Assembly: GCA_024710165.1 (NCBI GenBank)
Contig: JANJVG010000178.1
Location: forward strand, 1 to 46,425
DNA: 46,425 bases
Reading direction: 5' to 3'
DNA from: Burkholderiaceae bacterium
GTDB taxonomy: Bacteria; Pseudomonadota; Gammaproteobacteria; Burkholderiales; Burkholderiaceae_C
Shown: piece after piece, positions 32,569-42,098 of the stretch
Layout of the letters: each line of letters opens with the position of its first letter
Position numbering within the stretch: position 1 is the first letter of the stretch
Translations under genes and position numbers: made by a program
The notes under the pieces: model-generated
Database searches by the model: none
Told to the model about the DNA's origin: nothing
The model's input: only the letters and a program-made list of their open reading frames with translations

Positions 32569-34629
32569 TCAGGTGGCCGCCGCGGCGCGCTTGGCCGCAA
32601 AATCCACGTACCAGTCCAGGCAGCCCGGGTTGGCCATGGCGTCCTGGTTCACCACCTTCTCGATGGGCTGGCCCAGCAGCAGCTTCTTGATGGGCAGCTC
32701 CTGCTTCTTGCCGCTGAGGGTGCGCGGCACCTCGGCCACGGCGAAGATGTCGTCGGGCACGAAGCGCGGCGAGAGCGCTGCGCGGATGGCGGCATTGATG
32801 CGCGCGCGCAGTGCGTCGTCGAGCACATGGCCGGGGCGCAGCACCACGAACAGCGGCATGTAGCTCTCGCGGCCCAGGTATTCGAGATCCACCACCAGGC
32901 TGTCGAGCACCTCGGGCAGCGACTCCACGGCGCTGTAGACCTCGCTCGTGCCCATGCGCAGGCCGTGGCGGTTGATGGTGGCGTCCGAGCGGCCGTAGAT
33001 GACGCAGCCTGCCGCCGCGCCCGTGCCGATCTGGATCCAGTCGCCGTGGCGCCACACGGCGCCCATGGCGGCCGGGCCGTCGCCGCCGCCGGGCTTGCGG
33101 CCGTGGCCCGCCGGGTACATGTCGAAGTAGCTCGCCAGGTAGCGCGTGCCGCTGTCGTCGCCCCAGAGGTACAGCGGCATGGACGGAATCGGCTGGGTGC
33201 ACACCAGCTCGCCCACGGCGTCCAGCACCGGGCGGCCCTGCTCGTCCCAGGCCTCGACGGCGGCGCCGAGCATGCGGCACTGCATCTTGCCGGGCGCTTG
33301 CGGCAGCTCGCGGTGGCCTCCAATGAAGGCGCCGGCAAAATCTGTTCCACCCGAGATGTTGCTCCACCAGATGTCGGGCACCCCCGCCTGCGCCATGAAG
33401 TCCGTTCCCCACTGCTGCACCTCGGCGCTGAGCGGCGATCCGGTGGAGCCGAGCACGCGGATGTACGACAGGTCGCCGCACTGCGCGGGCTTGATGCCGG
33501 CCTTCATGCAGTTGGCATAGAAGGCCGCGCCCGCGCCGAAGAAGGTCACGCCGGTCTCGGAGGCAAAGCGCCACAGCAGGGCCCAGTCCGGGCGCTCCTT
33601 GCTGCCGCCGGGGTTGCCGTCAAAAATCACGCAGGTGGTGCCCGCGAGCAGGCCGCCCACCTGGGCGTTCCACATCACCCAACCCGTGGAGCTGTACCAG
33701 TGGTAGCGCTCGCCCCGGCTGTTGGGGGCGTAGCTGCAGCCGATGTCGTTGTGCAGCGCACCCAGCTGCATCTGCACCAGCACCATGCCGCCGTGGCCGT
33801 GCACGATGGGCTTGGGCAAGCCGGTGGTGCCGCTCGAATAGACGATCCACAGCGGGTGGTCGAACGGCAGCCAGAGCGGCTCGAACGCATCCGTTTCATA
33901 GTCATTTTGGCCCGTAGCGCTTATCCAGCTTGCGCAGTCAGCTACTGAAACCGTAGCATTCAAATTGCCCAGCAGCAGGGTGTGCTGCACGCTGGGGAGC
34001 TGCGCGCGCAGCTCGCCGAGCACGCCCAGGCGGTCGTGGTCGCGCCCGGCGTAGGTCACCCCGTCCACGGCAATCAGCACCTTGGGTTCGATCTGGCGAA
34101 AGCGGTCGAGCACGGCGTTCGTACCCATGTCGGGCGCGCACAGGCTCCAGACGCCGCCGATGCTCACCGTGGCCAGAAAGGCCACCATGGTCTCGGGCAC
34201 GTTGGGCAGGTAGGCGGCAACGCGGTCGCCCGGCTGCACGCCCCGGGCCTGCAGGTGCAGCGCCAGCGACGCCACCTGGCGGCGCAACTCGGGCCACGAC
34301 ATCTCGCGGTGCTCACGCTTTTCGTTGCTGCTGACGATGGCCGGCACGCCCGCCGCATGCGCGGCGTCCACATGGCGCAGCACCTGGCGCGCGTAGTTGA
34401 CCTGGGCACCCGGAAACCACTGCGCGCCGGGCATGGTGTTGTGTGCCAGCACGGCGCTGTGCGGCGTGGGCGACTGCAGGTCGAAATAGTCCCAGATGCT
34501 CTGCCAGAAGGCATCGAGATCGGTGGTGGACCAGCGCCAGAGCGCGTCGTAGTCATCGAACACCAGGCCGCGCTGCGTGCGCAGCCAGTCCTGGTACAGG
34601 CAGATTTGGGGAAGGTAAGGCGCGGACAT
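32569..34629 (-). CDS. aacS: Acetoacetate-CoA ligase
   Basis: 686 residues from ATG at 34627-34629. Activates acetoacetate to acetoacetyl-CoA with ATP, linking to polyhydroxybutyrate and ketone use. Adenylation motifs: IVYSSGTTGLPKPIVHGHGG near 265, FGAGAAFYANCMKAG, GGTDFAGAFIGG near 430, HGDWIQIG and the C-terminal lysine region LSGKKQELPIKKLL near 645. The N-terminal LYQDWLRTQRGLVFDDYDAL is typical of AacS. Residues about 221-245 (NLNATVSVADCASWISATGQ, then NDYET) are encoded by a repeat A copy in frame. That makes this protein longer than the usual roughly 650-660. Divergent from the uracil permease gene. Confidence 0.93.
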   Translation of the reverse strand: MSAPYLPQICLYQDWLRTQRGLVFDDYDALWRWSTTDLDAFWQSIWDYFDLQSPTPHSAVLAHNTMPGAQWFPGAQVNYARQVLRHVDAAHAAGVPAIVSSNEKREHREMSWPELRRQVASLALHLQARGVQPGDRVAAYLPNVPETMVAFLATVSIGGVWSLCAPDMGTNAVLDRFRQIEPKVLIAVDGVTYAGRDHDRLGVLGELRAQLPSVQHTLLLGNLNATVSVADCASWISATGQNDYETDAFEPLWLPFDHPLWIVYSSGTTGLPKPIVHGHGGMVLVQMQLGALHNDIGCSYAPNSRGERYHWYSSTGWVMWNAQVGGLLAGTTCVIFDGNPGGSKERPDWALLWRFASETGVTFFGAGAAFYANCMKAGIKPAQCGDLSYIRVLGSTGSPLSAEVQQWGTDFMAQAGVPDIWWSNISGGTDFAGAFIGGHRELPQAPGKMQCRMLGAAVEAWDEQGRPVLDAVGELVCTQPIPSMPLYLWGDDSGTRYLASYFDMYPAGHGRKPGGGDGPAAMGAVWRHGDWIQIGTGAAAGCVIYGRSDATINRHGLRMGTSEVYSAVESLPEVLDSLVVDLEYLGRESYMPLFVVLRPGHVLDDALRARINAAIRAALSPRFVPDDIFAVAEVPRTLSGKKQELPIKKLLLGQPIEKVVNQDAMANPGCLDWYVDFAAKRAAAAT
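33894..33966 (-). repeat. Repeat family A, copy 7, inside aacS
   Basis: On the minus strand: AATGCTACGGTTTCAGTAGC, then TGACTGCGCAAGCTGGATAA, GCGCTACGGGCCAAAATGAC and TATGAAA. The core keeps the family landmarks and is read in frame as about 24 residues of the ligase. Confidence 0.8.
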
Positions 34630-34775
34630 GGGTGACAAGCGTAGCGCCCCCGGCGGGGTGGGGCACTCCGGTCTTGCCCGTTTCTGTGTCGCTGCGGCGA
34701 CAGCACGGCCTGGCGTGCGCGCCGCAGGCCTGTTTCGCGTAGCATCGCCGCCACCAATTCATCGAGGGAATCACC

Positions 34776-36068
34776 ATGGGAATGTTCGACTGGCAGGAAA
34801 AGAGCGCCGACGTGCTGGCGCAGGGCGGGGTGATAGGCCCGCACGAGCGGCTGCCCTGGCCGCAGACGGCCGTGATGGGTGTGCAGCACGTGATTGCCAT
34901 GTTCGGCGCCACGGTGCTGGCACCCATCCTCATGGGCTTTGACCCCAACCTGGCCATCCTGATGAGCGGCATCGGCACGCTGATCTTCTTCCTCATCACC
35001 GGCGGCAAGGTGCCCAGCTACCTGGGTTCGAGCTTCGCCTTCATCGGCGTGGTGATTGCCGCCACGGCCTACGCAGGCAAGGGGCCGAATGCCAACATCG
35101 GCGTGGCACTGGGCGGCATCATCGCCTGCGGGGCGGTGTACACGCTGATCGGCGCCATCGTGCAGATGGTGGGCACGGGCTGGATCGAGCGCTTCATGCC
35201 GCCCGTGGTCACGGGCTCGGTGGTGGCCGTGATCGGCCTGAACCTGGCTGGCATCCCCATCAAGAACATGGCCGCGAGCAACTTTGACAGCTGGATGCAG
35301 GCCGTGACCTTTGTCTGCGTGGGCCTGGTGGCCGTGCTGACACGCGGCATGGTGCAGCGCCTGCTCATTCTGGTGGGATTGATCGTCGCCAGCATCATCT
35401 ACGCCGTGCTGACCAACGGCCTGGGCCTGGGCAAACCCATGGACCTGACCGCCCTGGCCAATGCGCCCTGGTTCGGCATGCCCGGTTTTGCCGCACCCGT
35501 GTTCAGCGGCCCGGCCATGCTGCTGATTGCCCCGGTGGCCATCATTCTGGTGGCCGAGAACCTGGGGCACATCAAGGCGGTGACGGCCATGACCGGCCGC
35601 AACCTGGACCAGTACATGGGCCGCGCGTTCATCGGCGACGGCATTGCCACCATGGTCAGCGGCGGCGCCGGCGGCACGGGCGTAACGACGTACGCCGAGA
35701 ACATCGGCGTGATGGCCGCCACCAAGATCTACTCCACCGCCGTGTTCCTGACGGCGGCGCTGATCGCGGTGCTGCTGGGCTTTTCGCCCAAGTTCGGCGC
35801 CGTGATCCAGACCATTCCGCTGCCGGTGATGGGTGGCGTGTCCATCGTGGTGTTCGGCCTGATCGCCGTGGCCGGGGCGAAGATCTGGGTGGACAACAAG
35901 GTGGATTTTTCGCAGAACAAGAACCTCATCGTGGCCGCCATCACGCTCATCCTGGGCACGGGCGATTTCACGCTGAAGTTCGGCGACTTTGCGCTGGGCG
36001 GCATCGGCACCGCCACGTTTGGCGCCATCGTGCTGTACGCGCTGCTCAACCGCGACAAGCAAGCCTAA
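34776..36068 (+). CDS. uraA: Uracil permease (NCS2 family)
   Basis: 430 residues with about 12-14 membrane segments. A proton-coupled nucleobase importer. MGVQHVIAMFGATVLAPILM carries the conserved QH of the family; NLGHIKAVTAMTGRNL, FIGDGIATMVSGGAGGTGVT and TYAENIGV are typical UraA/PyrP boxes. ATG at 34776 with GAGGGAAT ahead. Divergent from aacS (146 bp) and convergent with the GAF-GGDEF-EAL gene. Uracil is the likeliest substrate, with xanthine or other bases less likely given the TYAENIGV motif. Confidence 0.92.
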   Translation: MGMFDWQEKSADVLAQGGVIGPHERLPWPQTAVMGVQHVIAMFGATVLAPILMGFDPNLAILMSGIGTLIFFLITGGKVPSYLGSSFAFIGVVIAATAYAGKGPNANIGVALGGIIACGAVYTLIGAIVQMVGTGWIERFMPPVVTGSVVAVIGLNLAGIPIKNMAASNFDSWMQAVTFVCVGLVAVLTRGMVQRLLILVGLIVASIIYAVLTNGLGLGKPMDLTALANAPWFGMPGFAAPVFSGPAMLLIAPVAIILVAENLGHIKAVTAMTGRNLDQYMGRAFIGDGIATMVSGGAGGTGVTTYAENIGVMAATKIYSTAVFLTAALIAVLLGFSPKFGAVIQTIPLPVMGGVSIVVFGLIAVAGAKIWVDNKVDFSQNKNLIVAAITLILGTGDFTLKFGDFALGGIGTATFGAIVLYALLNRDKQA

Positions 36069-36095
36069 AACACCGGGACTGGGGCGCGCCGCACT

Positions 36096-39028
36096 TCAGG
36101 GCCGGGCAGCGCTCCAGTGCTCCGCCGGTGCGGGCCACCCGAAGTAATAGCCCTGGCCGTACACACAGCCCATGCCGATGAGCACCTGGCGCTGTGCCTC
36201 GGTTTCCACACCTTCGGCAACCACGTCCAGATCCAGGGCGCGGCCCAGGCTGAGCACGGCGTCCACAATGGCCACGCTGCGAGACGGCTGTGCCTTGTCC
36301 AGCTCCCCGATGAATGACTGGTCGATCTTGACCATGCACAGCGGGAAACGGTGCACATGGCAGAGCGAAGAATAGCCGGTGCCAAAATCATCGAGCACAG
36401 TGCCCACACCGGCATCCTTCAGGCGCTGCACAAGGGCAGCCACCGCGGCGGGGTCCGCCAGCAAGGTGCCTTCGGTCACCTCGATGTGCAACTTGGCAGG
36501 GTCAAACCCCGTGCGACCCAGCAGTGCCATGAGCGACCGATCGAAATCGCTGCGCGCAAAGTGGCGAGGAGAAACGTTCAGGGTCAGAAAGCCCCCCTCG
36601 CGGACCAACGGCGCACCGGCCTCGCAGGCCAGGCCATACAGATGCCAGTCGACCGACTCGATGAGCCCGGTCTGCTCGGCAATCGGCAGGAAGTCGCCCG
36701 GGGCCAGCAGGCCCCGCACGGGATGCTGCCACCGGATCAGCGCCTCATAACCCACCACCTGAGCGTCAGCCAGGCGCACGATGGGCTGAAAGTACGGCAC
36801 CAGCTGGCCCTCCTGCAGCGCATCACGCAACTCCAGCTCCAGCTGCAGCACATCCATGGCGGCGCGTTGCTCGCGGTCATCGAACAGCTCGAAGCGCTGG
36901 CGCCCGCCCTCCTTGGCGCGGTACAGCGCCACATCGGCGTCATGCAGCAATGCGTCAATGGTCTGGTGATGCGCCTGGCCCACGGCAATGCCGATGCTGA
37001 CAGACAGGCGCAGCTCGCGCTCGCCCACCTGCACCAGGTCCTGCATGCGCGTCTGGATGCGCTGTGCGATCTTGCAGGCCGTGGCCGGTTGCGGGCCGTC
37101 TTCCAGAAGAATGGCGAATTCGTCTCCCGACAAGCGCGCCGCCACATCGGGTGTGCGCACACAGTCCAGCAGCCGGTGCGCCACCTCGCGCAAGACGATG
37201 TCGCCGGCCTGGTGACCCAGGCTGTCGTTGAACAGCTTGAACCGGTCCACGTCGAGGTAGAGCAGCGCAAAGCTGCGTTGCGGGTCGCGCCGGTGGGTCG
37301 CCAAAGCGCGTTCAAGCCGGTCGCGCAGATACACCCGGTTGGGCAGGCCGGTCAGGGGGTCGTGCATCACCTCGTGCTGCAGGCGCGCCTCCACCTGCTC
37401 GCGCATCGCAATTTCCTGGCGCAGCTCCTGGGTGCGAAGCTGCACGCGCTGCTCCAGTTCGTTGTTGAGCAGGTGCAGGGCCTCGGCCTGCTGGCGGCGC
37501 TGCACGCTGTTGGCGATCTGGTGTGATACGAAGGTCAACAAGGCGGCGTCCTGCTCGTCATAGAGCAGATCTGGCCGATAGCTCTGCACGGTGACCACGC
37601 CCATCACACCCTGCGCACCCAACAAGGGGGCGCCCAGCCAGCACACCGTGGCGGTAGTGCCCGTTTGCGACTGGATCGCAACTTCACGACTCTCGCGCAG
37701 CTGCTGCAGCCGTGCGGCATCCACCAGCTGGGTCTGGCCCGCACGGATCACGAATTCGCTCAGGCCCCGGGCCATCGGCCGGGTCTTGCCACCCTCGCCC
37801 TCCGCGTCCACGCAGTAGGGAAATTGCAGGGTGCGCCCATCCTCGGACACCAGGGCGATGTAGAAATTTTCGGCATTGATCAGTTCGCCCACCGCAGCGT
37901 GCAGGCTGCGGTAGAACTGGTCATCACTCTCCTGGCCGTTGGCCAGTGCGGCGATGCGGTACAGCGTGGCCTGCAGGTGGGCGGCGCGCTCGCGCTCGGC
38001 TACCTGTGCCTGCAGCTGCTGGTTGGCAAGCGCCAGCTCGCGCGTGCGTTCCAGCACGCGCCGCTCCAGGGCCTGGCGCCCATGCTTGCGCTCCAGCGCG
38101 GTCAGCACATGCTCGGCCACAAAACCCAGCACGGCGCCGTCCGATTCGGTATAGCCCAGGCCTTCGCGGTAGCTTTGCACTGCAATGGCACCCAGCACCT
38201 CGGCGCCCCGGCGCATGGGCACGCCCATAAAGTCCACCGACGGTGTGCCGACCACAGGGCCCCGCACGATGCCAAGCTGGCGTGCCACCTCCCACGCCGG
38301 GCCGCGCACCGCGCGTGCCTGCCGGATGATGGCGAGCGTGAAGCTCTCCTTCAGCTGGGCCGCCGGGATTTCGGTTTCGGGGTCGTACATGCCGTCATCC
38401 ACCTCGTCGGCGAAATAGATGAAGCGCAGGCTGTCGCGCTGGGGCTCATACAGCGCGATGAAGAAATTGCGGGCATACATCAGCCGCCCGATGATCTCGT
38501 GCAGGCCGCGCAGCATGCTGTCCATGTCCTGATCGGACGATGCCAGGTCCGCGATGGCAAACAGTGCCTGCTGCAACTGGCGGGACTGCTCCAGGTGCCG
38601 CACCGAAGCTTGCAGCTGCTGCAGCGTCAGCCACTCCGTCAACCGCTGCCCGGCCAATTCAAGAAAGCGCGCGGGAGCGGGGTGCAGCCGCGTGAACGCT
38701 TCCGGTACGCCCAGCACGGCGGCTTGCGGCCCGGCTGGCCCGGCTGGCAACGGGTACGCGGCAGATCCCAGCGTGGCCCGCAGATCGGGCAGGGGCGGAG
38801 CTCCTGCTCTGGTGACAAGGCCCCTGCGGGTTCGCAGGCCACATGGTCCTGCGCCTGCCAGACCACGGCATTGGCGGACACGCCGCAAGCGGCCAGGCCA
38901 CGCAGCAGGGCGGCGGCCACCGCACGCGCGTCTGTGGCCTCCAATAAGGACAGCGCACCTTCAGCCAGGGGGGACGGCACATCAACCCACCCGCTCGCTG
39001 TCAACTCCATCTGCCGCTTGTCGGCCAT
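36096..39028 (-). CDS. GAF-GAF-GGDEF-EAL c-di-GMP protein with a one-base N-terminal frameshift
   Basis: The large frame (36096-38888) encodes two GAF domains joined by coiled coils (RLMYARNFFIALYEPQRDS and GELINAENFYIALVSEDGRT), a GGDEF (RLSGDEFAILL, an accepted active variant) and an EAL (YEALIRW, VLDDFGTGYSS, MVKIDQSFIG, AEGVETEAQ). It has no good start. The N-terminal part continues in a second frame from ATG at 39026-39028 (MADKRQMELTASGWVDVP), with a TGGAG ribosome site. The frames join if one C is restored in the CCCC run at 38792-38795, giving LRPLPDLRATLGS. So the gene is either frameshifted, phase-variable or mis-sequenced. Soluble, probably a GAF-controlled phosphodiesterase or bifunctional enzyme. 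Domain calls are sure; the start is not. Confidence 0.8.
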
Positions 39029-39291
39029 GTCACGCTCCAGCACTCGCTCTCCTGCCAGGCCCGCATGCACCGCGCACGAGTGATCGGGGATTGTAGGCAC
39101 TGGCCTGCCTGCGCTTTGCCCGTCTCTCTGTTGCGGAGATCAGCAAGCGCCGTACCGACGCCGTTCTGTCGCACACCCGGCTGAAAAGGTGTGCGCTCAA
39201 CGTCGCCAGGGGGACGATGCGCCCCTGCCGGGCCACCGGATAATGCGGTGCTACCGCCACCCCCACTCCCACCCGGTGGCAAGGACACTGC

Positions 39292-39714
39292 ATGACGATC
39301 TGGAAAAAACCCATCTCCCTGGAACTGCTCCACCACACCAACGAGGGCACCGCCGCCTCCCACCTGGGCATCGAAATCACCGAAGTCGGCAACGACTTCC
39401 TGCGCGGACGCGTGCCCGTGGACGAGCGCACGCGCCAGCCCTTCGGCATCCTGCATGGCGGTGTGAGCGTGGTGCTGGCCGAAACACTGGGGTCCATCGG
39501 TGCGTTCTATGCCTGCCCGGAGGGCCACCGGGGCGTGGGGCTGGACATCAATGCCAACCATATCCGGGCCACCTCCAGCGGCTGGGTGACGGGCACAGCG
39601 CGCGCCGTGCACATCGGCCGCACCACGCAGGTGTGGCAGATCGACATGGTGAACGATGCGGGCGAGACGACCTGCGTTTCGCGCATCACCATGGCCATTC
39701 TGGCGCCACGGTAA
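39292..39714 (+). CDS. Hotdog-fold thioesterase (PaaI/YdiI-like)
   Basis: 140 residues. Hydrolyses acyl-CoA thioesters. The box RQPFGILHGGVSVVLAETLG, then SIGAF, is the PaaI/YdiI (MenI-like) signature with the catalytic glutamate in AETLGS; LDINANHIRATSSGWVTGTA follows. The exact acyl group (hydroxyphenylacetyl, 1,4-dihydroxynaphthoyl or other) cannot be told. ATG at 39292; its stop is directly followed by a family B repeat. Divergent from the GAF-GGDEF-EAL gene. Confidence 0.9.
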   Translation: MTIWKKPISLELLHHTNEGTAASHLGIEITEVGNDFLRGRVPVDERTRQPFGILHGGVSVVLAETLGSIGAFYACPEGHRGVGLDINANHIRATSSGWVTGTARAVHIGRTTQVWQIDMVNDAGETTCVSRITMAILAPR

Positions 39715-39718
39715 AGAG

Positions 39719-39836
39719 CAACCCCCTGTGCGGCGTCGCCGCTTCCCCCTTCTCTTGCAGCGCTGTGCGCTGCGGAAGGGGGACACCGCCAGCGCGGCGG
39801 GGCGGCCCTTGCGCGGCGGTCGCTGGCCTGGGGCCG
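39719..39836 (+). repeat. Repeat family B, copy 3
   Basis: CAACCCCCTGTG, hairpin CCCCCTTCTCTTGCAGCGC/GCGCTGCGGAAGGGGG and GCGGGGCGGCCCTTGCGCGG as at 10083-10196, with a few differences. Begins 4 bp after the thioesterase stop codon. Confidence 0.85.
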
Positions 39837-39868
39837 TGTCCCCAGCAGGGGTAGCGGCTGGAATCAGT

Positions 39869-40306
39869 TCAGGCGCGGGGCCGGGGGGTGCGCGCGGCTT
39901 CGCGCTCGCGCTTGCGCAGGAAGACGGCGATGTCCTTGTCGTAGCGGCGGATGTGCAGCGAGAGCCAGTCGCGCAGCAGCATCGACAGCCGGGGCGCCAC
40001 CGTGATGCTGCCAGCCTGGTACTGCGTCTGCAGGCTGCGCAGCTCGTCCACAAAGTGATCGTGCCCTTGCTTGTGCTTGGGCAGCTGGGTGTAGCCCATG
40101 CTGTGCATCAGCTGTTCTTCACGCCGGATGTGTTCGACGGTGTCGCGCACCAGCTCTTCCAGCAGCCGGGCCACGACTTCCTGGCCCCGGCCCTCGCTGG
40201 TGGCCGTGTGCAGTTCGTTGACCTGGCGCACCAGCGTCTGGTGGTCCTGATCGATCGGACCGCCGCGGTCGATCGCCATGTCATCCGCCCATTCAAAGTA
40301 AGCCAC
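39869..40306 (-). CDS. Bacteriohemerythrin
   Basis: 145 residues from GTG at 40304-40306. An O2-binding diiron protein with the complete seven-ligand set at canonical spacing: H22, H59, E63, H78, H82, H118 and D123. The start FEWADDMAIDRGGPIDQDHQ is typical. It begins 25 bp after the stop of a methyl-accepting chemotaxis protein on the same strand, so the pair is likely an operon in which the hemerythrin carries or senses O2 for chemotaxis. The tail is basic (RKREREAARTPRPRA). It differs from the NorR-linked hemerythrin at 6533 in both ligand set and sequence. Confidence 0.92.
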   Translation of the reverse strand: MAYFEWADDMAIDRGGPIDQDHQTLVRQVNELHTATSEGRGQEVVARLLEELVRDTVEHIRREEQLMHSMGYTQLPKHKQGHDHFVDELRSLQTQYQAGSITVAPRLSMLLRDWLSLHIRRYDKDIAVFLRKREREAARTPRPRA

Positions 40307-40331
40307 TATCTGTTCTCCGTGTGCCGGGCTT

Positions 40332-41909
40332 TCAGCCCTGGTAGGTCAGGGCCGGTTCGCTGCGCTGGCCGAGCTTGAACACGCCGATGGAGCGCACCAG
40401 GCCCTGCGCCTGGTGTTCCAGCGACTGCGCAGCAGCAGCAGCCTCTTCCACCAGCGCCGCATTGGACTGCGTGACCTGGTCCATCTGGCCCATGGCCTGG
40501 TTGATCTGGTCGATGCCGGAGGTCTGGTCCTGGCTGGCCAGGGTGATCTCACCCATGATGTCGGTCACCCGGCGCACGCTGACCACAATCTCGTCCATGG
40601 TGCTGCCGGCGCGCTCGACCTGCTGGCAGCCTTCGGTGACGTTGCTGACCGAGGCCTCGATCAGGCCCTTGATTTCCTTGGCCGCTTCGGCCGAGCGGCT
40701 GGCCAGGCTGCGCACCTCGCTGGCCACCACGGCAAAGCCCCGGCCTTGCTCGCCCGCGCGGGCGGCCTCCACGGCCGCGTTGAGCGCCAGGATGTTGGTC
40801 TGGAAGGCAATCGAGCCGATCACGCCAATGATGTCGGCAATCTTGCGCGAGGAGGTGTTGATCTGCTCCATGGTCTGCACCACCTGCGCCACCACCGCGC
40901 CGCCCTTGACGGCCACCTGCGAGGCCGACTCGGCAATCTGGTTGGCATGCTTTCCATGCTCGAAGTTCTGCTTGACGGTGTCGGCCAGCTCTTCCATCGA
41001 GGCGGCGGTCTGTTCCAGCGCGCTGGCCTGCTCCTCGGTACGCGAGGACAGGTCGGTATTGCCTGCGGCAATCTGGCTGGTGGCGGTGGCGATGGCTTCG
41101 GAGCCGCGGCGCACATCGGCCACGATCGTGACCAGGCTTTCGTTCATGGCGCGCAGGGCCTGCAGCAGCTCGGCGGTTTCGTCCCGGCCGCTCACTTCGA
41201 TCTGGCTGCTCAGGTCGCCTGCGGCCACGCTTTGCGCCACGGACACGGCGCGGCGCAGCGGTCGGGTGATGGAAAGGGTGATGGCCCAGGCCAGCACGGC
41301 TCCCACCACCAGGCCCGCCAGGCCCAGCGCCAGCAAAATCAGGCGGGCGCTGCGAATGTCGGCCTGCATGGCCTGCGCGTCGGACTCGGCCAGTTGCTTC
41401 TGCAGAGACACCAGGCCATTGATGGGTTCTTGCAGGGCATCGAGTGCCGGCAGGGTTTCGGCCTTGAGCAGTTGCACGGCACCCTCCCGGTCGCCGGCAT
41501 CCACCCGCTGCGCCACCTGCGTGAACGACTGCACATACTGGCCACGCAGCTGCGCCAGCCGCGCCAGCAGGGCCTTGCCTTCGGGCAGCTTCACCTTCTG
41601 ATCAAGGATGGCCAGGGCGTCGTCGATGGTTTTCTTGTTGACGGCAATGTCGGCCTTGATGGCCTGGAGCTGCGCGGCGTCGGTGGCAATCACCAGCTCC
41701 ATGGTGCGGCGGGCATTGGCGCGCGTGGTGGCATTGATGACATTGGCAGCCTCGGCCTTGACCCAGTCTTCCTCGACGATGCGGGTGGTTGAATCAGCCA
41801 CCGAACCAAAGCGCAACAGGCCCACCACCACCATGGCCAGCATCATCACGATCAGCAGCCCGAAGGTCAGCCCCAGGCGCGTGCCAATTTTCAGATCGCC
41901 CATTTTCAT
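40332..41909 (-). CDS. Methyl-accepting chemotaxis protein
   Basis: 525 residues from ATG at 41907-41909, AAGGGGG ribosome site. First membrane helix at about 12-34, periplasmic four-helix-bundle (4HB_MCP) sensor to about 185, second helix near 190-212, HAMP and a long signalling domain. The kinase-contact tip [20 protein letters not shown], then [16 protein letters not shown], is intact. It relays ligand state to CheA/CheW. The bacteriohemerythrin gene follows at 25 bp, suggesting an oxygen-related taxis function, although the periplasmic sensor itself has no visible haem or iron motif. Confidence 0.93.
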   Translation of the reverse strand: MKMGDLKIGTRLGLTFGLLIVMMLAMVVVGLLRFGSVADSTTRIVEEDWVKAEAANVINATTRANARRTMELVIATDAAQLQAIKADIAVNKKTIDDALAILDQKVKLPEGKALLARLAQLRGQYVQSFTQVAQRVDAGDREGAVQLLKAETLPALDALQEPINGLVSLQKQLAESDAQAMQADIRSARLILLALGLAGLVVGAVLAWAITLSITRPLRRAVSVAQSVAAGDLSSQIEVSGRDETAELLQALRAMNESLVTIVADVRRGSEAIATATSQIAAGNTDLSSRTEEQASALEQTAASMEELADTVKQNFEHGKHANQIAESASQVAVKGGAVVAQVVQTMEQINTSSRKIADIIGVIGSIAFQTNILALNAAVEAARAGEQGRGFAVVASEVRSLASRSAEAAKEIKGLIEASVSNVTEGCQQVERAGSTMDEIVVSVRRVTDIMGEITLASQDQTSGIDQINQAMGQMDQVTQSNAALVEEAAAAAQSLEHQAQGLVRSIGVFKLGQRSEPALTYQG

Positions 41910-42021
41910 AAAGCCCCCTTCTGTTACCAATGCTTGCAATGGGGGCATTCTGGCGGGTTTTGCCCGCGCCTGCCACAGCCGCGTGCATGCCCGACGAACG
42001 CGCAGGGCACCACCGGGCAAA

Positions 42022-42086
42022 ACCAAGGCGAAAAATGCCTCCAGCCCAATCCAGAAAAACGCTAACAGCTATTTTTTATATAGCAT
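42022..42086 (-). repeat. Repeat family A, copy 8 (inverted)
   Basis: On the minus strand: TGCTATATAAAAAATAGCTG, then TTAGCGTTTTTCTGGATTGG and GCTGGAGGCA. It lies between the cobalamin adenosyltransferase stop and the chemoreceptor gene upstream region. Confidence 0.7.
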
Positions 42087-42098
42087 CGAAGCACCCTG

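Noticed and set aside
30304-33948. 1214-codon open frame on the plus strand opposite the TrpB-like, pssA and aacS genes
   Set aside because: It runs antisense through three well-supported genes and has no family similarity.
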